From positions 1-64,000 of the forward strand of contig JAUMYT010000010.1 of assembly GCA_030528525.1 (NCBI GenBank): a DNA stretch of 64,000 nucleotides, written 5' to 3'. The stretch is from Pasteurellaceae bacterium. Lineage in GTDB: Bacteria > Pseudomonadota > Gammaproteobacteria > Enterobacterales > Pasteurellaceae. How positions within the stretch are numbered: position 1 is the first letter of the stretch; every line of letters begins with the position of its first letter. The translations under genes and the position numbers were made by a program. This document shows, one piece after another, positions 21,770 to 30,591 of this stretch. The notes beneath the pieces are model-generated. The model saw only the letters and a program-made list of their open reading frames with translations, had not been told where the DNA came from and did not search any database.

Positions 21770-22405
21770 TTAGCCATCTGTCTTCTCTTTATATTCACAC
21801 AAATCTTCAATAATGCACGAACCGCAACGGGGCTTGCGGGCAATACAGGTATAGCGACCGTGCAGAATCAGCCAGTGATGCACGTCCACTTTGAACTCAT
21901 CAGGCACAACTTTCAGCAATTTTTCTTCCACTTTCACTACGTCTTTACCTGGGGCAAAATTGGTGCGGTTTGACACACGGAAAATGTGGGTATCGACCGC
22001 AATGGTCGGCTGTCCGAAAGCGGTGTTTAGTACCACGTTTGCGGTTTTTCTCCCGACGCCTGCCAAGGCTTCCAATTCTTCACGGGTTTGTGGCACTTCG
22101 CCATTGTGTTTTTCGATCAAATCACGGCAGGTTTTGATGATGTTTTCCGCCTTGCTGTTAAACAGCCCGATGGTTTTGATGTACTCTTTCAAGCCGTCCA
22201 CGCCGAGATCTAAAATCGCCTGTGGTGTATTGGCAACAGGGTAGAGCTTGGCGGTGGCTTTGTTTACGCCCACGTCTGTGGCTTGGGCGGATAAAATCAC
22301 CGCAATCAACAGTTCAAACGGATTGCTGTAATTCAGCTCCGTAGTCGGGTGTGGGTTTTCATTGCGTAAGCGAGTTAAAATTTCAATGCGTTTTTGTTTG
22401 TTCAT
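21770..22405 (-). CDS. nth: endonuclease III
   Basis: DNA glycosylase/AP lyase removing oxidised pyrimidines. 211 residues. Helix-hairpin-helix LEALAGVGRKTANVVLNTAF (about 110-130) with the catalytic Lys, then catalytic Asp in AVDTHIFRVSNR, and four cysteines at the C-terminus (C-x6-C-x2-C-x5-C from CIARKPRCGSC) for the 4Fe-4S cluster. Starts three bases after the TSUP permease gene, so they form an operon. Confidence 0.96.
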   Translation of the reverse strand: MNKQKRIEILTRLRNENPHPTTELNYSNPFELLIAVILSAQATDVGVNKATAKLYPVANTPQAILDLGVDGLKEYIKTIGLFNSKAENIIKTCRDLIEKHNGEVPQTREELEALAGVGRKTANVVLNTAFGQPTIAVDTHIFRVSNRTNFAPGKDVVKVEEKLLKVVPDEFKVDVHHWLILHGRYTCIARKPRCGSCIIEDLCEYKEKTDG

Positions 22406-22408
22406 AAT

Positions 22409-23170
22409 TTAAAAGTATCCTTGATCCCACAACATTTTCGCCACCATTGTGAATGACATCACCACAATCAATGGGCGAATGATTTTTTTGCCTTTGGTCA
22501 CGACCATTCTCGCCCCAATATTGCCACCGATAATCTGCCCAATCATCATCACGAGTCCGACTTTCCATAAAATCGCCCCACCGATCATAAAGAAAATCAG
22601 CGAAGCGATGTTGGAGGTAAAGTTCAACACTTTGGCGTGAGCCACGCTTTTGGTTAGGTTAAACCCCAACAATAAAATAAAGGCAAGCGTGAAAAACGAC
22701 CCTGTTGCAGGCCCGAATAGTCCATCATAAAAACCAATACCGACCGCCGCAGTAAATGCAAACAGCGGATAGCCAATGCGTTGTTTGCTGTCGTTATCGG
22801 TAATGGTTGGGCTGAATAGGAAGTAAATGCCAATCAGCAAAATTAAGAACGGCAACAAGGTTTTTAAAGCGTCAATATCAATCAGTTGGACTAAAATCGT
22901 GCCGCCAGAAGCTCCTAAAAACGTGAGCAAAATCAGCAACCAAATTTGGCGTAAATCCACTGCTTTTTTCCGCACAAAATAGAACGAAGCGGAAAACGAG
23001 CCACCACAGGCTTGCAATTTGTTGGTGCCAAGTGCCACCGCAGGCGGAATCCCGACCGAAAGCAGAGCAGGAATGGTGATCAGCCCACCACCGCCGGCAA
23101 TCGCATCAATCAAGCCTGCCACCAATGCGGCAGCAAAGAGTAAAGCCAAAATATCTAAACTGAATTCCAT
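22409..23170 (-). CDS. yfcA: TSUP/TauE-SafE family membrane permease
   Basis: 253 residues from the ATG at 23170 with eight or so membrane helices; the N-terminus LVAGLIDAIAGGGGLITIPA matches E. coli YfcA. The family exports small anions such as sulfite or organosulfur compounds; the substrate here is unknown. No clear ribosome-binding site precedes this ATG, and the frame is open to 23272, so the start is uncertain. Upstream of nth with a three-base gap. Confidence 0.85.
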   Translation of the reverse strand: MEFSLDILALLFAAALVAGLIDAIAGGGGLITIPALLSVGIPPAVALGTNKLQACGGSFSASFYFVRKKAVDLRQIWLLILLTFLGASGGTILVQLIDIDALKTLLPFLILLIGIYFLFSPTITDNDSKQRIGYPLFAFTAAVGIGFYDGLFGPATGSFFTLAFILLLGFNLTKSVAHAKVLNFTSNIASLIFFMIGGAILWKVGLVMMIGQIIGGNIGARMVVTKGKKIIRPLIVVMSFTMVAKMLWDQGYF

Positions 23171-23315
23171 AATAAGCAAGGAGAAAAATAAAGGCGTTAT
23201 TATCCGAGAATTTGGACGGAATTGCCACTCTGTTAATGGGGCGTGGTGGGATAAAACTGCATCAATAGACAATAAATGTGCTACTATAATGCGACTTTTT
23301 TTCTAGAGATATTGG

Positions 23316-26201
23316 ATGATGTCGGCTGAAATTCTCTCCCCTTTGATAGGCAAAATCGCCTTGCAATGTGGCAAGGACAACACTTCTGTCTTTCCCCACA
23401 TTTTGCAAAATCTTGAGGTTTCTCACCCCCTTGTAACGGCGGTGGCAATGTCCGATTTTGTCGCCAAGCAACTCCAGAAACAGCCCGAACTGTTGCAACA
23501 ATGGCTGGCGAAAACGCCAACGATTGACGATTGCGATCATTACGCCGAACGACTGCAACAGATCCTTGCGAATATCGACAGCGAAGCGCAGTTACACCAC
23601 GCATTGCGAACCTTTCGCCATCGAGAAATGGCGGCGTTGAGCTTGGTGCAATCCAACGGCTTCGGCAGTACGCAACAGGTATTTGAACGGCTTTCCGACT
23701 TAGCCGAAGCCTTGATTTTAGGGGCGAGAGATTGGCTGTTCGCACGGCTTTGTACCGAATACGGCACGCCGATGAACGAGCAGGGCGAAGTGCAAGAGTT
23801 GCTGATTTTGGGAATGGGGAAATTGGGCGGACGAGAGCTGAATTTTTCGTCTGACATCGACTTGATTTTCACCTATCCCGATGTGGGCGAAACGGTCGGG
23901 GCGAGAAAGCCGATAGAAAACAGCAAGTTTTTTACACGGCTAGGGCAACGGCTGATTCGTGCGTTAGACGAGATCACCGAGGACGGCTTTGTGTACCGCA
24001 CCGATATGCGATTACGCCCTTTTGGCGAAAGCGGAGCGTTGGTGTTGAGTTTTACCGCAATGGAAGATTACTACCAAGAGCAAGGGCGAGATTGGGAGCG
24101 GTATGCGATGATCAAAGCCAAAATTTTGGGCGACGATCCGCACAACATCAACCATCGCTATCTCAAACAGCTGCTTCGTCCGTTTGTCTATCGCCGTTAT
24201 CTCGATTTCAGTGCGATTCAAGCCTTGCGTGAAATGAAACAGAAAATCAGCCGTGAAGTGCTACGCCGTGGACTGGTGGATAACATCAAATTGGGAGCGG
24301 GCGGTATTCGTGAGATTGAATTTATCGTCCAGTCTTTCCAGCTAATGCGAGGCGGGCGGGATAAAATTTTGCAACAACGCAGTCTGCTTGCGGTGTTGCC
24401 CGAACTGGCGAAATTGCAACTGTTGAGCGACACTCAAGTCGAGCAACTTCGCAATGCCTACCTGTTTTTACGCCAAGTGGAAAATGTGTTGCAGGCGATT
24501 GACGATCAACAAACCCAAACCTTGCCCACGGACGAAACCGACCGCTTGCGGATTGCGTTTGCAACAAATTCTGCCGACTGGGCGAGTTTTTATCAGCAGC
24601 TCACGCAACATCAAACCAACGTGCGAGCGGTATTCAATGAATTGATCGGCGAAGATGATGAAGAAAGCGAAAACGAGCAAGATCCGCTGTTGGCAATGTG
24701 GCGAGATGTGCTGAATTACCAACTCACGCCTGACGAATTGGCAGCGTGCTTGACGGATTATCCTGTCGATCCGAACGATCAAGCGGTGATTTACCAACAT
24801 TTTTCTGCCACCTTGCAAGAGTGGCTCAAACGCCCGATTGGCGTGCGGGGCAGAGCAGTACTTCGCCAGTTGTTGCCACAAATTGCCGACCAAGTATTTC
24901 GCCAGCCTGATTATTTGGTGCTGTTGCCTCGCATTTTGAACATTGTGGATAAAATCACCACTCGCACCACCTATTTGGAATTGTTGCTCGAAAAAGAGCA
25001 AATTCTACCGCAGCTGCTGACGCTATGTGGCAAGTCGATGATGATTGCCGAGCAGATCGCCCGTTATCCAATGCTGTTGGACGAACTGATGATCAGCCAA
25101 TCGCTAACCAACGTGATTGCCTTGAGCGATTATCCAATGGCGTTGCAGGAGTACCTGATCCGCATTCCTGAAGATGACGAAGAAGCCTTGATTGACGGGC
25201 TTCGCCAGTTCAAACAGAGCCAGTTGCTCCGCATTGCGGCGGCGGATATTTTAGGCGTGTTGCCCGTGATGAAAATCAGCGATCATTTGACTTATCTCGC
25301 CGAAGCCATTATCGGGGCGGTGGTGAATATGGCGTGGCGACAGGTGGCACAACGCTTTGGCACCCCTGAGCATTTGGGCAAATTGGGGAAAGACGAACAG
25401 GATTTTGTGGTCATCGGCTACGGCAAATTAGGTGGCATTGAGCTGGGCTATAATTCCGATTTGGATTTGGTGTTTTTGCATAACGCCCCAGAGCAGAGCG
25501 AAACCGTGGGCGGCAAAAAATCGATCAGCAGCCACCAGTTTTATTTGAAATTGGCTCAAAAAATCAACGGTATTTTCAATCTTAACACCAGTGCGGGTGT
25601 GTTGTATGAGGTCGATATGCGACTGCGACCGTCTGGCGAAGCAGGGCTGTTGGTTAGCACCTTCAACGCTTATGAACATTACCAACAAAATGAAGCCTGG
25701 ACGTGGGAATCGCAAGCCCTCGTGCGAGCCAGAGCCGTGTACGGCACGCCTGAGTTACGGGAAAAATTCGAGCAAATTCGCCGAAACACTTTAGCCAAAC
25801 CCCGTGCAAGGGGGGGATTATTGGACGAAATCTGCAAAATGCGAGAAAAAATGTATCAGCACCTTGCCCAAAATTCTCCCGACTATTTTCATCTGAAAAC
25901 CGATTCAGGCGGCATTACCGACATCGAATTTATCGCCCAATTTTTGGTGCTGAATTATGCTCATCACTATCCGCAAATGGCAGAGTGGTCAGATAACGTC
26001 CGCATTTTCGACAGCAGTATCGCTTGCCAAATTTTGAGCGAAGCAGACGGCGAACAGCTCAAAACTTGCTACACCACACTCCGTAACCAAATTCATCATC
26101 TGAATTTGCTGAATAAAGAGAGCGTAGTGCAAAGCCACGAATTTGCCACCGAACGGGCGTTTGTGCAGAAAATGTGGCAAAAGTTGTTTCATTCAATCTA
26201 A
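23316..26201 (+). CDS. glnE: bifunctional glutamine synthetase adenylyltransferase/removase
   Basis: Adds and removes AMP on glutamine synthetase according to nitrogen status. 961 residues with two nucleotidyltransferase modules: GMGKLGGRELNFSSDIDLIF near residue 170 (removase half) and GYGKLGGIELGYNSDLDLVF near residue 704 (transferase half). Residues about 30-41 (LQNLEVSHPLVT) are encoded by an uptake-like repeat. Its stop codon shares its last base with another copy at 26201. A second ATG adjoins the first. Confidence 0.96.
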   Translation: MMSAEILSPLIGKIALQCGKDNTSVFPHILQNLEVSHPLVTAVAMSDFVAKQLQKQPELLQQWLAKTPTIDDCDHYAERLQQILANIDSEAQLHHALRTFRHREMAALSLVQSNGFGSTQQVFERLSDLAEALILGARDWLFARLCTEYGTPMNEQGEVQELLILGMGKLGGRELNFSSDIDLIFTYPDVGETVGARKPIENSKFFTRLGQRLIRALDEITEDGFVYRTDMRLRPFGESGALVLSFTAMEDYYQEQGRDWERYAMIKAKILGDDPHNINHRYLKQLLRPFVYRRYLDFSAIQALREMKQKISREVLRRGLVDNIKLGAGGIREIEFIVQSFQLMRGGRDKILQQRSLLAVLPELAKLQLLSDTQVEQLRNAYLFLRQVENVLQAIDDQQTQTLPTDETDRLRIAFATNSADWASFYQQLTQHQTNVRAVFNELIGEDDEESENEQDPLLAMWRDVLNYQLTPDELAACLTDYPVDPNDQAVIYQHFSATLQEWLKRPIGVRGRAVLRQLLPQIADQVFRQPDYLVLLPRILNIVDKITTRTTYLELLLEKEQILPQLLTLCGKSMMIAEQIARYPMLLDELMISQSLTNVIALSDYPMALQEYLIRIPEDDEEALIDGLRQFKQSQLLRIAAADILGVLPVMKISDHLTYLAEAIIGAVVNMAWRQVAQRFGTPEHLGKLGKDEQDFVVIGYGKLGGIELGYNSDLDLVFLHNAPEQSETVGGKKSISSHQFYLKLAQKINGIFNLNTSAGVLYEVDMRLRPSGEAGLLVSTFNAYEHYQQNEAWTWESQALVRARAVYGTPELREKFEQIRRNTLAKPRARGGLLDEICKMREKMYQHLAQNSPDYFHLKTDSGGITDIEFIAQFLVLNYAHHYPQMAEWSDNVRIFDSSIACQILSEADGEQLKTCYTTLRNQIHHLNLLNKESVVQSHEFATERAFVQKMWQKLFHSI
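23400..23436 (-). repeat. uptake-like repeat inside glnE
   Basis: Encodes LQNLEVSHPLVT, near-identical to the gpA copy's peptide. Confidence 0.85.
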
Positions 26202-26235
26202 CAAGGGGGAAGATCTTGGAGAAAATCTGCAAAAT
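26201..26235 (+). repeat. uptake-like repeat at the glnE-cutC junction
   Basis: ACAAGGGGGAAGATCTTGG then AAAATCTGCAAAAT; begins in the glnE stop and ends in the cutC start codon. Confidence 0.85.
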
Positions 26236-26986
26236 GTATCAAACACCCAAAATCGAAATTTGCGTGGACAATATCGAATCGGTCATCACTGCCAATCGCT
26301 TGCCGATTGACCGCATTGAACTCTGTTCGGCATTGGCTCTTGGCGGGCTCAGCCCGAATTTTGGGCTGTTGCAACAAGCGGTGGAAATTTCCACAATTCC
26401 ATTGGCGGTAATGATTCGCCCACGGGCAGGGGATTTTGTGTTCAGCCCCCACGAAGTTAATGCGATGTTTGATGAAATCGCTCTGTGCAAAGCCCTTGGC
26501 GTTCAGCATATTGTGATTGGGGCATTGACTGCTCAAGGCGAGATGGATTTGGAAACGACCAAACGGCTGATTGACGCAGCGGACGGAATGGAAATCACGT
26601 TCCACCGTGCCTTTGATCTTTGTGTTGATCCATTTAAGGCATTAGATCAATTGATTGATTTAGAATGTCAGCGTATTTTGACTTCAGGACAAGCCCAAAC
26701 TGCGTTTGAGGGAATTCCTCTCTTGAGAGAACTTGTCGAAAAATCAGCAGGGTGTATTCAAATTATGGCAGGCTGTGGCGTGAATGCGGAGAATGTGCAT
26801 GCGATTTTACGAGAAACCCAAGTGCCACAGCTTCATTTTTCTGCTAAAGGACAACGCCCAAGCCCATATCAAGCGACAAGTTCGGCTGTGATGGGAAGCA
26901 GTGCCGAGCAGGATAAATGGCTAGAGGTGCTAGACTATGCTAAAGCTGGGCAAATCTTGGCAAGAATTGGCAAGGGATTGGATTGA
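26234..26986 (+). CDS. cutC: CutC family protein
   Basis: 250 residues forming a TIM barrel: [20 protein letters not shown] at the start, [39 protein letters not shown] and LTSGQA. Once linked to copper tolerance; the biochemical role is unsettled. The first plausible ATG (26234) lies at the very end of an uptake-like repeat, which therefore supplies the whole translation start region; only GGAG, some 15 bases away, resembles a ribosome-binding site. Confidence 0.9.
   Translation: MYQTPKIEICVDNIESVITANRLPIDRIELCSALALGGLSPNFGLLQQAVEISTIPLAVMIRPRAGDFVFSPHEVNAMFDEIALCKALGVQHIVIGALTAQGEMDLETTKRLIDAADGMEITFHRAFDLCVDPFKALDQLIDLECQRILTSGQAQTAFEGIPLLRELVEKSAGCIQIMAGCGVNAENVHAILRETQVPQLHFSAKGQRPSPYQATSSAVMGSSAEQDKWLEVLDYAKAGQILARIGKGLD
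26374..26382 (+). other. uptake signal sequence ACAAGCGGT
   Basis: Exact match within cutC. Confidence 0.8.
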
Positions 26987-27059
26987 CTTTCCCCTTATTT
27001 CTGATACCTTTAACGCCGTTTTTTACACAAAAAATCACGTTTATTTAACAGGAGTTTTT

Positions 27060-27722
27060 ATGCAACAACGTTTAGCAACAACCGCGCACGAGCAGTCTCT
27101 GTTGAGCACCCATAAAGTGCTACGTAACACTTATTTCTTATTGGCATTAACCCTTGCCTTTTCGTCAGTGGTCGCCATGGCAACGATGGCGATGAACTTA
27201 CCACGTTTGCCATGGTGGGGTATGTTGATTGGGTTTTATGGTTTGTTATTTTTAACTCACAGCACTGCCAATAGTGCGATGGGGTTAGTGAGTGTATTTG
27301 CGTTAACCGGTTTTCTCGGTTATAGCTTAGGTCCAATTCTCAATGCCTACTTGAGCAATGGCTTGGGTGATGTCGTCGCATTAGCGTTCGGTGCAACAGC
27401 CGCAGTGTTCTTTGTTTGCTCTGGTTATGTGCTGACCACGAAAAAAGATATGTCGTTCCTATCAGGCATGATGATTGCGCTATTTGTGGTGTTATTAGTG
27501 GGTGTCATTGCCAATATTTTCTTGCAGATTCCTGCGTTAAGTTTAGCCATTAGTGCTTTATTTATTCTATTCTCAAGTGGTGCGATTTTGTATGCCACCA
27601 GTAACATCATTCACGGTGGCGAAACTAACTATATCCGTGCAACCGTGGATTTATACGTGTCACTCTATAACTTGTTTGTCAGTTTCTTGAACATCTTCGG
27701 TGTGTTAGGTAACGACGATTAA
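27060..27722 (+). CDS. yccA: Bax1-I family membrane protein (FtsH modulator type)
   Basis: 220 residues, seven predicted membrane segments, with the family's C-terminal signature around [21 protein letters not shown]. coli YccA binds and moderates the FtsH protease. The ATG at 27060 follows AGGAGTTTTT; the frame opens earlier within cutC's end. Stand-alone gene with a short hairpin (GGGCGTAGGAATACGCCC) and T run after the stop. Confidence 0.9.
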   Translation: MQQRLATTAHEQSLLSTHKVLRNTYFLLALTLAFSSVVAMATMAMNLPRLPWWGMLIGFYGLLFLTHSTANSAMGLVSVFALTGFLGYSLGPILNAYLSNGLGDVVALAFGATAAVFFVCSGYVLTTKKDMSFLSGMMIALFVVLLVGVIANIFLQIPALSLAISALFILFSSGAILYATSNIIHGGETNYIRATVDLYVSLYNLFVSFLNIFGVLGNDD

Positions 27723-27761
27723 TTGATGCATTCTAAACGGCAAGGGCGTAGGAATACGCCC

Positions 27762-27798
27762 TTTTTACATGTTCTCTCACTTTCTCACCCCCTTGTAA
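27762..27798 (-). repeat. uptake-like repeat before tusE
   Basis: Ends one base before the tusE start codon, occupying the place of a ribosome-binding site. Confidence 0.75.
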
Positions 27799-28140
27799 AT
27801 GATGTCTCATTTTATTGAATTTAACCAACAACAATTTTCTACAGATGAACACGGGTATTTGAAACATTTAGATGACTGGTCGCCTGAATTAGCAGAAGAG
27901 ATTGCTCGACTAGATGGCATTGAGTTGAATGAGGCTCATTGGGAAATTATCTATTTTGTGCGGGAGTTTTACCAAGAGTATAAAACCTCACCTGCTATCC
28001 GAATGCTTGTCAAAGCCTTGTCGCAAAAATTTGGGGCAGAGAAGGGCAGTAGCCGTTATCTGCAACGTTTATTCCCTGATGGGCCGGCTAAGCAAGCAAC
28101 TAAAATTGCGGGTTTGCCAAAGCCTGCTAAATGTTTGTAA
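27799..28140 (+). CDS. tusE: TusE sulfur relay protein (DsrC family)
   Basis: Passes sulfur from TusBCD to MnmA for tRNA 2-thiolation. 113 residues (or 112 from the second ATG). Contains [34 protein letters not shown] and the C-terminal CxL-like end with the penultimate catalytic Cys (KPAKCL). No clear ribosome-binding site: a repeat occupies that position. Confidence 0.93.
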   Translation: MMSHFIEFNQQQFSTDEHGYLKHLDDWSPELAEEIARLDGIELNEAHWEIIYFVREFYQEYKTSPAIRMLVKALSQKFGAEKGSSRYLQRLFPDGPAKQATKIAGLPKPAKCL

Positions 28141-28191
28141 ACAGTTTCAAAAAAGTGCTTGAAACCTTAAATAAACAGGTGTAAATTTCAC

Positions 28192-28209
28192 TGTATTCTA
28201 TTTTTTACA
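28192..28209. promoter_or_regulatory. TyrR-like box before aroG
   Basis: TGTATT, six bases, TTTACA: matches the TGTAAA-N6-TTTACA operator at ten of twelve positions. A nearby half-site TGTAAA lies at 28180. tyrR itself is in this window. Confidence 0.6.
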
Positions 28210-28225
28210 TTCTTGGGAAATAAAA

Positions 28226-29284
28226 ATGAACACCGTAGTGAATCAAGATAGCTTACACAATGTCAATATCACCGATGAGTTTGTATTACTCACGCCAAAT
28301 GCGTTAAAAACCGAATTTCCATTGCCAGAAAATCTACGTAAACAGATTGAAAATTCAAGAAATATCATCTCAAACATCATTCATAAAAAAGATCCTCGTC
28401 AGTTGATTGTGATCGGGCCTTGCTCAATTCACGACCCTGTTTCAGCGATTGAATATGCCAAAAAACTGAAACAGCTTGCGGATAAAGTGTCAGATAAACT
28501 TTACATTGTAATGCGAGTCTATTTTGAAAAACCGAGAACGACAGTCGGTTGGAAAGGCTTAATTAACGATCCAAATTTAAACGGCACCTTTGAAGTGGAA
28601 AAAGGCTTGCGTATCGCCCGCAAATTATTGCTCGACATTGCCGAGCTAGGCTTGCCGTTGGCGACCGAAGCTCTTGATCCAATCAGTCCGCAATATTTGG
28701 CGGATCTGTTTAGCTGGTCGGCAATCGGGGCGAGAACCACCGAATCGCAAACGCACCGAGAAATGGCATCGGGCTTGTCAATGGCTGTCGGGTTCAAAAA
28801 TGGCACGGACGGCAATTTAGATGTAGCGATCAACGCAATGCAAGCCTCCGCCCAAGGGCATAGTTTTATCGGCATCAACCAGCAAGGGCAAGTCACCGTA
28901 CTGACCACCAAGGGCAACCCCGATGGACACGTGATTTTGCGGGGTGGCAAAACCCCGAATTTTGAAGCAGAATATGTGGCAGAGTGCGAACAAGCCCTTG
29001 CCAAAGCAGGATTGCCACAGGCGATTATGATCGATTGCAGCCACGGCAATTCCAATAAAGATTACCGCCGTCAGCCGTTGGTGGTAGAAAATGTGTTACA
29101 ACAACTACTCGCAGGCAATCGCTCAATTATCGGCTTGATGTTGGAAAGCCATTTGTTTGCAGGCAACCAGTCGTCCGAACAGCCATTTGAACAGATGCAA
29201 TATGGTGTGTCGATCACCGATGCCTGCATAGATTGGCAAACCACCGAGCAGTTATTGACCGAGCTTGCCGAGAAATTGCGGTAG
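28226..29284 (+). CDS. aroG: DAHP synthase (class I)
   Basis: Condenses phosphoenolpyruvate and erythrose 4-phosphate, the first step of aromatic amino acid synthesis. 352 residues with LIVIGPCSIHDP (about 62), MRVYFEKPRTTVGWKG (about 98), GARTTESQTHREMASGLSM (about 175) and IMIDCSHGNS (about 270). Followed by tyrA, an arrangement like the aroF-tyrA operon, so it may be the tyrosine-linked isozyme. Confidence 0.93.
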   Translation: MNTVVNQDSLHNVNITDEFVLLTPNALKTEFPLPENLRKQIENSRNIISNIIHKKDPRQLIVIGPCSIHDPVSAIEYAKKLKQLADKVSDKLYIVMRVYFEKPRTTVGWKGLINDPNLNGTFEVEKGLRIARKLLLDIAELGLPLATEALDPISPQYLADLFSWSAIGARTTESQTHREMASGLSMAVGFKNGTDGNLDVAINAMQASAQGHSFIGINQQGQVTVLTTKGNPDGHVILRGGKTPNFEAEYVAECEQALAKAGLPQAIMIDCSHGNSNKDYRRQPLVVENVLQQLLAGNRSIIGLMLESHLFAGNQSSEQPFEQMQYGVSITDACIDWQTTEQLLTELAEKLR

Positions 29285-29351
29285 ATTTGCAGATTTTAAT
29301 GAAGATCTTCCCCCTTGCAAGGGGGAAGATCTTTAGGAAAAACTGCAAAAT
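29283..29351. repeat. two uptake-like repeats, head to head
   Basis: One copy on each strand (29283-29319 and 29317-29351), meeting at CTTGCAAG and forming the 32-base palindrome at 29302-29333. Confidence 0.85.
29302..29333. terminator. 32-base perfect palindrome between aroG and tyrA
   Basis: AAGATCTTCCCCCTTG followed directly by its exact reverse complement. It can fold into a strong hairpin, but with no long T run it may act as a barrier or stability element more than a true terminator. Confidence 0.55.
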
Positions 29352-29417
29352 TTGGTTGGCTGATCAACGGTATTAATCGACCCACACTCAATAAAATTCA
29401 ACTATCATTTAAACATA

Positions 29418-30548
29418 ATGAACACACAAAACCCTTTAACTCCAATTCGCAACGAAATCGACAAAGTCGATCAAGCCTTGCTGGAACTTTTGGCGAAACG
29501 CCTTGAGTTAGTGGCGGAAGTCGGCAAAATCAAACATCAGCACGGTTTGCCAGTGTATGCCCCAGAGCGTGAAAAGGCGATGATTACTGCTCGCCGTGCA
29601 GAAGCGGAAAAACAGGGCGTGCCAGCGGATTTAATCGAAGATATTTTACGGCGAGTGATGCGAGAGTCCTACGCCAACGAAAACAAACACGGCTTTAAAA
29701 CCGTCAATCCTGCCATTCGCAAAATTGTGGTGGTGGGCGGCAAGGGCAAATTGGGCGGATTGTTCGCCCACTATTTCCGTTTGTCTGGCTATACGGTCGA
29801 TACGCTCGATCAAGATGATTGGGAAAAGGCAGAAACGATAATATCGGGTGCGGATTTGGTGCTGGTATCTGTGCCGATTGCTCGTACCCTTGATGTGTTG
29901 GAACAGCTCAAACCATATTTGAACGAACAGATGATCTTAGCCGATCTCACGTCCGTTAAAGCCCAACCGTTAGCTAAAATGTTGGAAATTCATCAAGGGG
30001 CTGTCGTGGGGCTGCACCCAATGTTTGGCCCCGATATTGCCAGTTTTGCCAAGCAAGTCACCGCTTGTTGTCACGGGCGATTTGCCGAACGCTATCAATG
30101 GTTGCTCGATCAAATCCAAATTTGGGGCGGAAAAATCGAAGTGATTGACGCTCATCAGCACGACCATGCCATGACCTACATTCAAGCCCTTCGCCACTTT
30201 TCCACCTTTGCCGCAGGCTTGCATTTATCGCAACAACCTATCGAAATGGCACAACTGTTGGCGTTGTCCTCTCCAATTTACCGCTTGGAACTAGCGATGA
30301 TCGGGCGGCTTTTCGCTCAAAATGCCGAACTTTATGCGGATATTATCGGCGATAAGCCTGAAAATGTGGCGGTGATTGAGAGCCTTCAACAGAGCATTGA
30401 GCAGAGTCTTGCCTTCTTTAAAAATGGGGATCGTCAAGGGTTTATCGACACCTTCAACAACGTGCATCAATGGTTTGGTGAGTATTCCGAGCAATTTCTT
30501 ACCGAGAGTCAGCAATTGCTAAAACAAGCGAATGATTGGAGAAAATAA
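29418..30548 (+). CDS. tyrA: chorismate mutase/prephenate dehydrogenase
   Basis: Bifunctional enzyme of tyrosine synthesis. 376 residues: AroQ-type mutase at 1-95 (IRNEIDKVDQALLELLAKRL) and NAD-dependent dehydrogenase after residue 100 (VVVGGKGKLGGLFAHYFRLS nucleotide-binding loop, VGLHPMFGPD, DHAMTYIQALRHF). Downstream of aroG, convergent with glgA. Confidence 0.95.
   Translation: MNTQNPLTPIRNEIDKVDQALLELLAKRLELVAEVGKIKHQHGLPVYAPEREKAMITARRAEAEKQGVPADLIEDILRRVMRESYANENKHGFKTVNPAIRKIVVVGGKGKLGGLFAHYFRLSGYTVDTLDQDDWEKAETIISGADLVLVSVPIARTLDVLEQLKPYLNEQMILADLTSVKAQPLAKMLEIHQGAVVGLHPMFGPDIASFAKQVTACCHGRFAERYQWLLDQIQIWGGKIEVIDAHQHDHAMTYIQALRHFSTFAAGLHLSQQPIEMAQLLALSSPIYRLELAMIGRLFAQNAELYADIIGDKPENVAVIESLQQSIEQSLAFFKNGDRQGFIDTFNNVHQWFGEYSEQFLTESQQLLKQANDWRK
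30060..30068 (-). other. uptake signal sequence (reverse)
   Basis: ACAAGCGGT on the minus strand within tyrA. Confidence 0.8.
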
Positions 30549-30549
30549 A

Positions 30550-30574
30550 AAGGAATGAGTGTTACTCATTCCTT
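30550..30574 (-). terminator. terminator between tyrA and glgA
   Basis: AAGGAATGAGT/ACTCATTCCTT eleven-bp stem with a three-base loop; on the minus strand it is followed by TTTTATTTT, ending the glg operon. Confidence 0.85.
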
Positions 30575-30591
30575 GTGTTGATTAGGGCAAA

